A stretch of DNA of 11,874 bases, taken from positions 1 to 11,874 of the forward strand of contig JAIPDU010000027.1 in the NCBI GenBank assembly GCA_021737525.1, written 5' to 3'. This stretch comes from Desulfohalobiaceae bacterium (GTDB taxonomy: Bacteria > Desulfobacterota > Desulfovibrionia > Desulfovibrionales > Desulfothermaceae). The position numbers and the translations under genes were made by a program. Below, piece after piece: positions 1 through 5,652 of the stretch (the first letter of the stretch is position 1; every line of letters begins with the position of its first letter). The notes beneath the pieces were generated by a model. That model did no database searches. It was not told the origin of the DNA and was given only the letters and a program-made list of their open reading frames with translations.

Positions 1-244
1 CGAAATCTCCATCATGAGCCCCATCGAGCCCTGCCCGGATCCGCAGGCCGTTGTACCCGGACGGCACGGCCTGGTGATCCAGAAGGGGGTCCATTCCGGC
101 CTGCTGCTGCCCCAGGTGGCCTCGGAGAACGGCTGGGACAGGGAAACCTTTCTGTCCCAGACCTGTCTCAAGGCGGGACTGCCCCCCAATTGCTGGCAAA
201 GCGGCAAGGCCCAGCTGTTCTGGTTCGAGGCGGAGGTGTTCTAG
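1..244 (+). CDS. AMMECR1-domain protein (AmmeMemoRadiSam system protein A), C-terminal part
   Basis: Partial gene: the frame is already open at the left edge (residues E-I-S-I precede the first in-window Met at 14), so that ATG is internal and the true start lies outside. The visible ~80 residues match the end of the AMMECR1 domain: a P-x-P-D-P stretch, then GRHGL, SGLLLPQVA, GWDRETFL, C-x-KAGLPP and a final F-x-AEVF. The family (protein A of the AmmeMemoRadiSam set, often with a Memo-like protein and a radical SAM enzyme) has no settled biochemical role; recent work links it to radical SAM RNA or nucleotide chemistry, which I cannot test here. No partner gene is visible because the window cuts upstream. 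It converges on the toxin gene that follows, with 30 nt between the two stop codons. Family assignment is firm; function is open. Confidence 0.88.
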   Translation, partial: EISIMSPIEPCPDPQAVVPGRHGLVIQKGVHSGLLLPQVASENGWDRETFLSQTCLKAGLPPNCWQSGKAQLFWFEAEVF

Positions 245-274
245 TCTTTCCCTCCTCGGCCGATCCGGATCGCT

Positions 275-706
275 TCAGGCCAGGATCAACAGATTGTCAT
301 TGCCTGCGTTGTGTACCGCCTCTATTCCGATGCCGCGGTCAAAGGTGACCAGCCTGCCCCGGTTGTGGACAGCCAGGGCCAGAAGATATACATCCGTGAC
401 CTCCCTGTGGGCCAGGATATAGGACCAGTTGAATACTTGAGTATCCAGAAGGCTGATCTCATCAGGCCAGAACTGGTGTTCTTCCCCGGCCGCTGCTTCC
501 TCCACTCTTGCAGCGACCTGGCTTGCCGGAAATGGATTGGGATATCCCGGATGGGACATGATCCGAATGCATCCATTTTGTGTTATGGGGCAGGAGGCCC
601 ACCCGTGCTGAGCAGCGCTTTCCAGCCAGTCCATGGCCAAGCCGTGATGGACATGTCCCGCATCCAGCAGGGCAATGAGTACATTCACATCCAATAGGGC
701 CCGCAC
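275..706 (-). CDS. vapC: VapC-family PIN-domain ribonuclease toxin
   Basis: 143-residue PIN-domain protein, the usual size for a VapC toxin. VapC toxins are Mg-dependent RNases that cut tRNA or rRNA when freed from the antitoxin. Acidic metal-site candidates are D6 in LLDVNVLIALLD, D105 in TDVYLLALA and D123 in VTFDRGI. The CPITQNGCIRIMSHPGYPNP segment (residues 39-58) is typical of the subgroup first defined in Mycobacterium tuberculosis (TIGR00028-like). Where many PIN proteins have Glu, residue 43 is Gln, so the metal site may be unusual. The start is GTG at 704-706: it follows the antitoxin TAA with no gap and has an AGGAGG at 715-720, 8 nt upstream, inside the antitoxin gene. Translation is therefore probably coupled. 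Toxin identity is strong; RNA target unknown. Confidence 0.88.
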   Translation of the reverse strand: MRALLDVNVLIALLDAGHVHHGLAMDWLESAAQHGWASCPITQNGCIRIMSHPGYPNPFPASQVAARVEEAAAGEEHQFWPDEISLLDTQVFNWSYILAHREVTDVYLLALAVHNRGRLVTFDRGIGIEAVHNAGNDNLLILA

Positions 707-949
707 TTACAATCCCTCCTCATCTCTTATTGTGTCTATTTGCTCGTTTGAGATTAGCTCACCCCGGGGCGGGAAAGGGCGAAATCCAGCCACCGCTTTT
801 CGGGGTTCGCCATTCTGCCGGAAATTCTTGGAAGTCAAGGCCTCTCTGGCCAAGCGAGAAAGAATTTTTCCGGTGGAAACGCGTTCCTTCCGGGCGAGCT
901 CCTTGACCGTGGCCAGAATGTCATCTTCAATATTCAGCGTAGTACGCAT
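707..949 (-). CDS. vapB: VapB-type ribbon-helix-helix antitoxin
   Basis: 80-residue antitoxin. The N-terminus MRTTLNIEDDILATVKELA reads as a ribbon-helix-helix DNA-binding fold (strand TTLNI, then two helices to about residue 37). The C-terminal tail, GFRPFPPRG followed by SNEQIDTIRDEEG, is the toxin-wrapping segment common in VapB partners of this PIN subgroup. I chose the ATG at 947-949 over one 24 nt further upstream because an AGGAGGTG lies at 955-962, leaving 7 nt to this ATG, while the upstream ATG has no comparable site. The antitoxin precedes the toxin and abuts it exactly (TAA then GTG), the classic order for a type II module. It should repress its own promoter, probably through the palindrome at 991-1006. 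No database match was possible, so the VapB subfamily name is inferred from fold and partner. Confidence 0.83.
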   Translation of the reverse strand: MRTTLNIEDDILATVKELARKERVSTGKILSRLAREALTSKNFRQNGEPRKAVAGFRPFPPRGELISNEQIDTIRDEEGL

Positions 950-982
950 AGACTCACCTCCTGATCTCATCATGGTTTAGTT

Positions 983-1021
983 ATTATATATGATGCTAAT
1001 GCATCACGGCATCGATGTCAA
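983..1021 (-). promoter_or_regulatory. vapBC promoter with palindromic operator
   Basis: Read on the - strand, a perfect TTGACA (1021-1016) is followed after 17 nt by TAGCAT (998-993, 4/6 of a -10). A perfect TATAAT lies slightly downstream (988-983), but 27 nt from that -35. A perfect inverted repeat TGATGC-TAAT-GCATCA (991-1006) overlaps the first -10 and the spacer, where a ribbon-helix-helix repressor would block RNA polymerase. It sits about 40 nt upstream of the antitoxin ATG. Motifs and spacing are seen in the sequence; autorepression by the VapBC complex is inferred from the family. Confidence 0.6.
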
Positions 1022-1194
1022 AAAAAGGGGGCCCATATCGCACGGCTTTATCCTCCTCGACCGGCAGGCACCGGGTAAGGCCTTCAAGCTCCAGGGCCGG
1101 CACCTCGGCAGCGGATCCGCTATGCTGGTCTACCTGACCGTCCACGGGCCTACGACACGACAGCCGGGCCTCAAGCGGACCGATTTCTGGGGGA
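1022..1194. other. Non-coding stretch between vapBC and the pst promoter
   Basis: Together with its flanking control elements this is a gap of about 360 nt without a gene (950-1310). I find no ORF with a credible ribosome binding site or recognisable product. It holds a 12-bp perfect palindrome, AGCGGATCCGCT (1110-1121), and several GGGCC/GCCGG-rich short repeats, none long enough to name. It may be leftover DNA from insertion of the toxin-antitoxin module, but nothing here proves that. Confidence 0.4.
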
Positions 1195-1248
1195 GTGACA
1201 AAAAGTTCACGCGATTGTGATACGCTCGTAACAGAGCCGGGCGATACA
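1195..1248 (+). promoter_or_regulatory. Candidate tandem Pho box and pstS promoter
   Basis: Four hexamers lie exactly 11 bp apart: GTGACA (1195), TTCACG (1206), GTGATA (1217) and GTAACA (1228). All share T at position 2 and A at position 4, giving a consensus close to kTnACA, and each is separated by 5 nt. Tandem half-sites with 11-bp spacing are how PhoB/PhoP-type regulators bind. A -10 candidate GATACA (1243-1248, 3/6 matches) follows the last repeat by 9 nt, as expected where a Pho box replaces the -35. There is no good TTGACA at the right distance, fitting an activator-dependent promoter. The predicted leader to the pstS ATG is about 55 nt. The phoB gene in this operon supports autoregulation. 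Confidence 0.58.
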
Positions 1249-1310
1249 GGGGGTGTTTTCAGGGGATGACTTTGAGCAACCAAGCAACCAACGAGATCAA
1301 GGAGGCAGGT

Positions 1311-2336
1311 ATGAAGAGGACCATGAAGAGGTTGGCTGCGGCTGTTGCGGCCGCGACCATCCTGTTGGCCTTTGGGGCGGGCAATGTTCAGGCCAGGGAT
1401 CAGATTCGCATCGTGGGCTCGAGCACGGTGTATCCCTTCGCCAGCTATGTCTGCGAGGAGTTCGGGGCGACCACCCAGTACCCCACCCCGGTGATCGAAT
1501 CCACCGGCTCCGGCGGTGGGCTGAAGCTCTTTTCCGAAGGCGTTTCCCTGGGCACTCCGGACATCTCCAATGCATCCAGACAGATGAAGCTGAGCGAATA
1601 CGAGCGATGCATGGAGAACGGGGTGGAGAGGATCCACGAGGTGGTCTTCGGGTACGACGGTATATCCCTTTGCGAAAACAAGGCCAATCCCGGCCTGAAC
1701 CTGAGCCTCAAGGAGCTCGCCCTGGCGGTGGCTGCCAAGGTGCCTCAGAACGGAAAGCTGGTGAAGAACCCCTATGAATACTGGGATCAGATCGATTCCG
1801 ACCTGCCGCACCGGGAGATCCTGATCTACGGCCCGCCCACCACCTCCGGGACCAGGGACGCCTTCGAGGATTTGGTCATGGAGACGGCCACCAAGGAAAT
1901 GGCCGGTTATGACGGGGCCTATACCAATATCCGGCAGGACGGGCTCTATGTGCCCTCCGGGGAGAACGACAACCTCATCGTGCAGCGCCTGAACAAGAAC
2001 AAGGACGCCATGGGCATCTTCGGGTACAGCTACCTGGACAACAACCGGGGCAAGATCCAGCCAGTGACCATCGACGGTGTGGAGCCCACCACGGAGAGCA
2101 TCTCCTCCGGGAAATATCCCGTGGCCAGGGACCTCTATTTCTACGTCAAGCTGGATCATCTGGGCAAGGTATCCGGATTGAAGGAATACGTGGATCTCTT
2201 CCTGAGCCGGAAGATGATCGGTGATCGGGGCTACCTCAAGCGGCAGGGCCTGATCCCCATGCCCAAGAAGATGCGCGAGCAGGAGCGCAAGGAGTGGAAA
2301 AACCGGGAGCTGCTCCAGAAGTCCGACCTGAAATAA
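1311..2336 (+). CDS. pstS: Phosphate ABC transporter substrate-binding protein PstS
   Basis: Periplasmic phosphate-binding protein of the PstSCAB importer. 341 residues from the ATG at 1311, chosen because AAGGAGG (1299-1305) precedes it by 5 nt and a signal peptide starts here: MKRTMKR, a hydrophobic core to about residue 24, and probable cleavage after VQA (28). An in-frame ATG at 1266 would add 15 residues ahead of the signal and lacks such a site. Phosphate-pocket motifs are GSSTVYP (36-42), TGSGGG (65-70) and SGTRDAFE (179-186), all typical of PstS. The C-terminal tail, from about residue 315, is highly charged (KKMREQERKEWKNRE), possibly a flexible or helical end. It is first in the operon, behind the Pho-box-like array, and separated from pstC by a strong hairpin, so its mRNA may be made or kept in excess over the permease genes. 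Confidence 0.94.
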   Translation: MKRTMKRLAAAVAAATILLAFGAGNVQARDQIRIVGSSTVYPFASYVCEEFGATTQYPTPVIESTGSGGGLKLFSEGVSLGTPDISNASRQMKLSEYERCMENGVERIHEVVFGYDGISLCENKANPGLNLSLKELALAVAAKVPQNGKLVKNPYEYWDQIDSDLPHREILIYGPPTTSGTRDAFEDLVMETATKEMAGYDGAYTNIRQDGLYVPSGENDNLIVQRLNKNKDAMGIFGYSYLDNNRGKIQPVTIDGVEPTTESISSGKYPVARDLYFYVKLDHLGKVSGLKEYVDLFLSRKMIGDRGYLKRQGLIPMPKKMREQERKEWKNRELLQKSDLK

Positions 2337-2359
2337 AAATTGGAGCGTCCCCGCGCGCG

Positions 2360-2393
2360 GACCCGCCGGCTCTCTTTCGGAGGCCGGCGGGTC
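2360..2393 (+). terminator. Strong intercistronic hairpin after pstS (attenuator or mRNA stabiliser)
   Basis: GACCCGCCGGC (2360-2370) pairs perfectly over 11 bp with GCCGGCGGGTC (2383-2393), leaving a 12-nt loop. The following bases TTGAATTCTT are only moderately T-rich, so termination is probably partial. Position 24 nt after the pstS stop and well before pstC fits the known habit of binding-protein genes to be followed by a structure that lets binding protein outnumber permease. Further on, CCCTGC (2424-2429) can pair with GCAGGG (2442-2447), a weaker second hairpin that competes with an alternative CCCC/GGGG pairing. I see no second promoter for pstC in 2394-2522. Confidence 0.65.
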
Positions 2394-2522
2394 TTGAATT
2401 CTTGGCTCCACGCGGGTATGATCCCCTGCGGTTTATGCGGGGCAGGGACGGTTGACATGCCGCCTTCTGTCAGCTCCCGCGCTGCACGGAGGCCAAGCAA
2501 GGAACCCCGGAGGTGCCGCCAC

Positions 2523-3770
2523 GTGACCCTGGAGTATATCCTCCTGCTCTTCTTCGCCGGCCTGATCCCCCTGGCCTACGCCGCCTTCTTCCTGGGCAGG
2601 CGCATGGCGGAGGCGGACCTGGAGCGGGGATACAGGCTCAATTCCCCACCCTCCTTCTACGGCTGGTACGTGATCGTCTGGATGTTCCTCCCGGCCATCG
2701 CCGTGTCCGCCGTGTTCGCCATCCTGCACATGGCCGGGATTCTTTCCGTCCCCCTGCCAGTGGTCCTGGTGGGATTTTTGGCCCTTTTCGCTGGGGGTGG
2801 CGGACTGGCTCTGCGCCACGTGCGCGCCTCCCTGCGGGCACGCAAGATCGTGGAGGACGTGATCCGGTGGCTGCTCTTTATCGCCACCTGCATCTCCATA
2901 TTCACCACTGTCGGTATTGTGCTCTCCGTGGTTTTCGAGGCGGTCAAGTTCTTCAACATGGTCAGCCTGTGGGAGTTCCTCACCGGAACCACCTGGTCTC
3001 CGGGATCCGCCTTCCTGGAAGGCGCCGGAAGAGGAGCGGAGCAGACCTCCCAGGCGGAGTTCGGATCAGTGCCCATCTTCGCGGGCACGTTCATGATCAC
3101 CTTCATCGCCATGTGCGTGGCCCTGCCTGTGGGCCTTTTCTCCGCCATCTTCATGTCCGAGTACGCCGGAAGGAACCTCCGGGGAGTCGCCAAGCCCGCC
3201 CTGGAGGTCCTGGCCGGGATTCCCACGGTGGTTTACGGCTTTTTCGCGGCCATTACCGTGAGCCCCTTCGTCGTCACTGTCGCGGAAAGTCTGGGGCTGG
3301 ATGCGGCGTACACCAACGCCCTGTCCCCTGGGATCGTTATGGGGATCATGATCATTCCCTTCATCTCCTCCCTGTCCGACGACGTGATCAGCTCCATCCC
3401 CCAGAGCCTGCGCGAGGGATCCTTCGCCCTGGGCACGACCCGCTCGGAGACGATCAAAAGCGTCGTTCTGCCCGCCGCCTTTCCCGGGATCGTATCCGCC
3501 TTTCTCCTCGGCGTGTCCCGGGCGCTGGGCGAGACCATGATAGTGGTCATGGCCGCGGGGCTGCGTCCCAACCTGACCTGGAACCCCCTGGAGGGGATGA
3601 CCACGGTCACCGTGCGCATCGTGGACGCCCTGACCGGGGACCTGGCCTTCGACAGCGCGGAGACGTTGTCTGCATTCGCCCTGGGGCTCACCCTGCTGGT
3701 GGTGACCTTGATGCTCAACATCGTCTCCTCCATCGTCATTCGCCGCTTCAAGCAGCAATATGAAATGTAG
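2523..3770 (+). CDS. pstC: Phosphate ABC transporter permease PstC, long form
   Basis: Inner-membrane permease subunit pairing with PstA. 415 residues from a GTG start at 2523, selected because GGAGGTG (2509-2515) sits 7 nt upstream; the frame is open further back to the hairpin region, but nothing there looks coding. The protein is about 100 residues longer than the E. coli type. Residues 1-100 hold three extra hydrophobic segments (about 3-25, 47-70, 76-97), matching the N-terminal domain found on long PstC proteins (DUF3708-like, from memory). The conventional permease core follows: membrane segments near 115-140, 186-212, 231-250, 268-283, 318-345 and 383-404, with the ATPase-contacting EAA loop REGSFALGTTRSETIKSV at 297-314 followed by VLPAAFPGI. 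It is followed after 6 nt by pstA. Assignment is secure; exact membrane topology is estimated by eye. Confidence 0.93.
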   Translation: MTLEYILLLFFAGLIPLAYAAFFLGRRMAEADLERGYRLNSPPSFYGWYVIVWMFLPAIAVSAVFAILHMAGILSVPLPVVLVGFLALFAGGGGLALRHVRASLRARKIVEDVIRWLLFIATCISIFTTVGIVLSVVFEAVKFFNMVSLWEFLTGTTWSPGSAFLEGAGRGAEQTSQAEFGSVPIFAGTFMITFIAMCVALPVGLFSAIFMSEYAGRNLRGVAKPALEVLAGIPTVVYGFFAAITVSPFVVTVAESLGLDAAYTNALSPGIVMGIMIIPFISSLSDDVISSIPQSLREGSFALGTTRSETIKSVVLPAAFPGIVSAFLLGVSRALGETMIVVMAAGLRPNLTWNPLEGMTTVTVRIVDALTGDLAFDSAETLSAFALGLTLLVVTLMLNIVSSIVIRRFKQQYEM

Positions 3771-3776
3771 GCGCCT

Positions 3777-4934
3777 ATGGATCCAAACAGCCTGAAAAGA
3801 ACCCGGATGCGCTATCGCAGTGAGCGGCGTTTCAAGCTCTACTGCGCAATGGCCCTTGTTCTGGCGGGCGTCTTTCTGGTGATTTTCTTCGCGGACATCA
3901 TCAGCAAGGGGTATCCAGCCTTCTGGCAGGCCCAGATCAAGGTGGACGTGAGCTATACCCAGGACGTGAAGGAGCTTCCCTTTCTGGCGGTTGGGGAGGA
4001 CGTGTCCGAGTTGATCAGTCGTTCCTGGTTCAGGCAGCTTCCCCGCAAGCTGAACGAGCACCCCGAGCTGATCGGGACCACCCGGAGCAAATGGGTCCTG
4101 GCCGACGGAGCGGTGGACCAGTATCTCAAGGACAAGCCCAACGGACTGGACAAGGAGCAAAAAAACCTGGTGGACCGTCTCCGGAATCAGGATCGGACCA
4201 AGCTCGCCTTCAACACCTACTTCTTTACCCAGGGCGACTCCAAGCTGCCGGAGTCCTCGGGGATCTTTTCAGCTGCTGTGGGTACTGTCTACGTAATGAT
4301 CGTGACCATGGCCTTCAGCCTGCCCACGGGAGTGCTCACCGCGATCTATCTGGAGGAGTTCGCCAGGGACAATTGGCTCACCCGGGCCATCGAGGTGAAC
4401 ATCAACAATCTGGCGGCCATCCCATCCATCCTTTACGGCCTGCTGGGCCTGGCCATCTTCATCAACTACGTGGGCATACCCCGTTCCTCAGCGCTTGCCG
4501 GGGGCCTAACTCTGGGGCTCATGAGCCTGCCGGTGATCATTATCAGCAGCCGAGCCGCCCTGAGGGCGGTGCCGGACTCCATACGCGAAGCCGCCTTCGG
4601 GGTGGGGGCCTCCAGGTGGCAGGTGGTCTCGCACCACGTTCTGCCCATGTCTCTCCCCGGGATTCTTACGGGGTCCATCATCGCCCTGGCCCAGGCCATG
4701 GGCGAAACTGCGCCCCTGCTCCTCGTGGGCATGATGGCCTTCATCCCCGAGGCTCCCAGCGGATTTACCGATGCGGCCACGGTCATGCCGGCGCAGATCT
4801 ACACCTGGTCCTCCGCCGCGCTCAGGCCCTATGCGGAACGCACCGCCGCCGCGATCCTCGTTCTTCTGGCGGTGCTCATTCTGCTCAATCTGACAGCGGT
4901 TTTTTTGAGGAAGCGGTATGAGCGAACATGGTAG
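3777..4934 (+). CDS. pstA: Phosphate ABC transporter permease PstA, long form
   Basis: Second permease subunit of the Pst importer, 385 residues, about 90 longer than E. coli PstA. After a basic N-terminus and one membrane segment (about 20-40), residues 42-160 form a largely hydrophilic, probably periplasmic insert of the DUF3333 kind known from long PstA proteins. The core then carries membrane segments near 163-190, 210-230, 240-258, 296-322 and 355-377, and the EAA loop REAAFGVGASRWQVVSHH (270-287) followed by VLPMSLPGI. Start ATG at 3777 lies 6 nt after the pstC stop; its ribosome site is weak, so translation is probably coupled to pstC. The gene ends inside the phoB start region (17-nt overlap). 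The long PstC and long PstA occur together here, as expected for a matched pair. Confidence 0.93.
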   Translation: MDPNSLKRTRMRYRSERRFKLYCAMALVLAGVFLVIFFADIISKGYPAFWQAQIKVDVSYTQDVKELPFLAVGEDVSELISRSWFRQLPRKLNEHPELIGTTRSKWVLADGAVDQYLKDKPNGLDKEQKNLVDRLRNQDRTKLAFNTYFFTQGDSKLPESSGIFSAAVGTVYVMIVTMAFSLPTGVLTAIYLEEFARDNWLTRAIEVNINNLAAIPSILYGLLGLAIFINYVGIPRSSALAGGLTLGLMSLPVIIISSRAALRAVPDSIREAAFGVGASRWQVVSHHVLPMSLPGILTGSIIALAQAMGETAPLLLVGMMAFIPEAPSGFTDAATVMPAQIYTWSSAALRPYAERTAAAILVLLAVLILLNLTAVFLRKRYERTW

Positions 4935-5652
4935 CCGGCATGGCGCGTCGAGGTTGATTTTGCTCGTGGAGGACGAACCGGATATTTTGAATCTTTTGCA
5001 GTACCATTTTCAGGAGCGGGGCTACGCCACCGCCACTGCCGGAGACGGAGCCACGGCTCTGGATCAACTGCGACGCCAGCGCCCGGATCTGGTGATTCTC
5101 GATCTCATGCTCCCGGACATGCACGGACTGACCCTGTGCAAGCGCATCCGATCCGATCCGGAGACGGAAAGCGTCCCGGTGCTCATGCTGACCGCCCTGG
5201 GCGGAGAAGAGGATCGGATCACGGGATTCGAGACCGGCGCGGACGACTACGTGGTCAAGCCCTTCAGCCCCCGGGAGCTGCTTTTGCGGGCGGAGAGCCT
5301 TTTGAGCCGGACCTACGGGAGGTCCAGGGACGCAGCCGAGGACGCGGTATATCAGTGCGGGGAGATGCGCGTGGAAATGGGGGCCTATCGGGTGCTTGTC
5401 GAGGGCGAGGACGCCGGGCTGACCACCACGGAATTTTCCCTTTTGAAGGCCCTGCTCCAGGCCCATGGACGAGTGCTCAGCCGGGAGCAGCTCCTGGAGC
5501 GAGTCTGGGGATATGAATTCGCGGGATACGACCGCACAGTGGACACGCATCTGCATCGGATGCGGCACAAGCTGGGCCCCTATGCCGCCTGCATCCAGAC
5601 GGTCAGGGGAGTGGGCTACCGTTTCAACGCGGGAATGGGTTTCTCATGCTGA
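4918..5652 (+). CDS. phoB: Phosphate regulon response regulator PhoB (OmpR/PhoB family)
   Basis: Cytoplasmic transcription factor of 244 residues. Receiver domain at 12-128: acidic pocket E18/D19, phosphoacceptor D62 in LVILDLMLPD, T92 in MLTAL and K114 in VVKPFSPREL. A winged-helix OmpR-type DNA-binding domain covers about 145-240: LTTTEFSLLKALL, GRVLSREQLLERVWGY, RTVDTHLHRMRHKLG and TVRGVGYRF. All receiver residues expected for activity are present. GAGGAAG (4907-4913) precedes the ATG by 4 nt, inside the end of pstA; the 17-nt overlap with pstA and 7-nt overlap with phoR suggest coupled translation. PhoB is inferred over other OmpR-family regulators from its place within the pst operon. 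Its likely target is the half-site array at 1195-1233. The receiver is preceded by about 11 extra polar residues. Confidence 0.92.
   Translation: MSEHGSRHGASRLILLVEDEPDILNLLQYHFQERGYATATAGDGATALDQLRRQRPDLVILDLMLPDMHGLTLCKRIRSDPETESVPVLMLTALGGEEDRITGFETGADDYVVKPFSPRELLLRAESLLSRTYGRSRDAAEDAVYQCGEMRVEMGAYRVLVEGEDAGLTTTEFSLLKALLQAHGRVLSREQLLERVWGYEFAGYDRTVDTHLHRMRHKLGPYAACIQTVRGVGYRFNAGMGFSC

Noticed and set aside
261..272. Perfect 12-bp palindrome CGATCCGGATCG between two converging stop codons
   Set aside because: Too short with no loop or T-run to call a terminator; could be chance in GC-rich DNA.
990..1220. Small + strand ORF (76 codons) between vapBC and pstS
   Set aside because: No Shine-Dalgarno, no recognisable protein, and it runs across the Pho-box-like array.
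996..2411. Long open frame (471 codons) on the - strand opposite pstS
   Set aside because: It mirrors pstS codon bias, has no ribosome site or recognisable domain, and would overlap the vapBC promoter and pst control region. pstS on the other strand is unmistakable.
2452..2472. TTGACA and the inverted repeat TGACA-N10-TGTCA in the pstS-pstC spacer, considered as a second promoter or Pho box
   Set aside because: No -10 at 16-18 nt (the position reads TCCCGC), and no second half-site at 11-bp spacing.
2340..2522. Upstream extension of the pstC frame to a TTG at 2340
   Set aside because: It crosses the strong hairpin, encodes Arg-rich unlikely sequence, and a good ribosome site marks the GTG at 2523.
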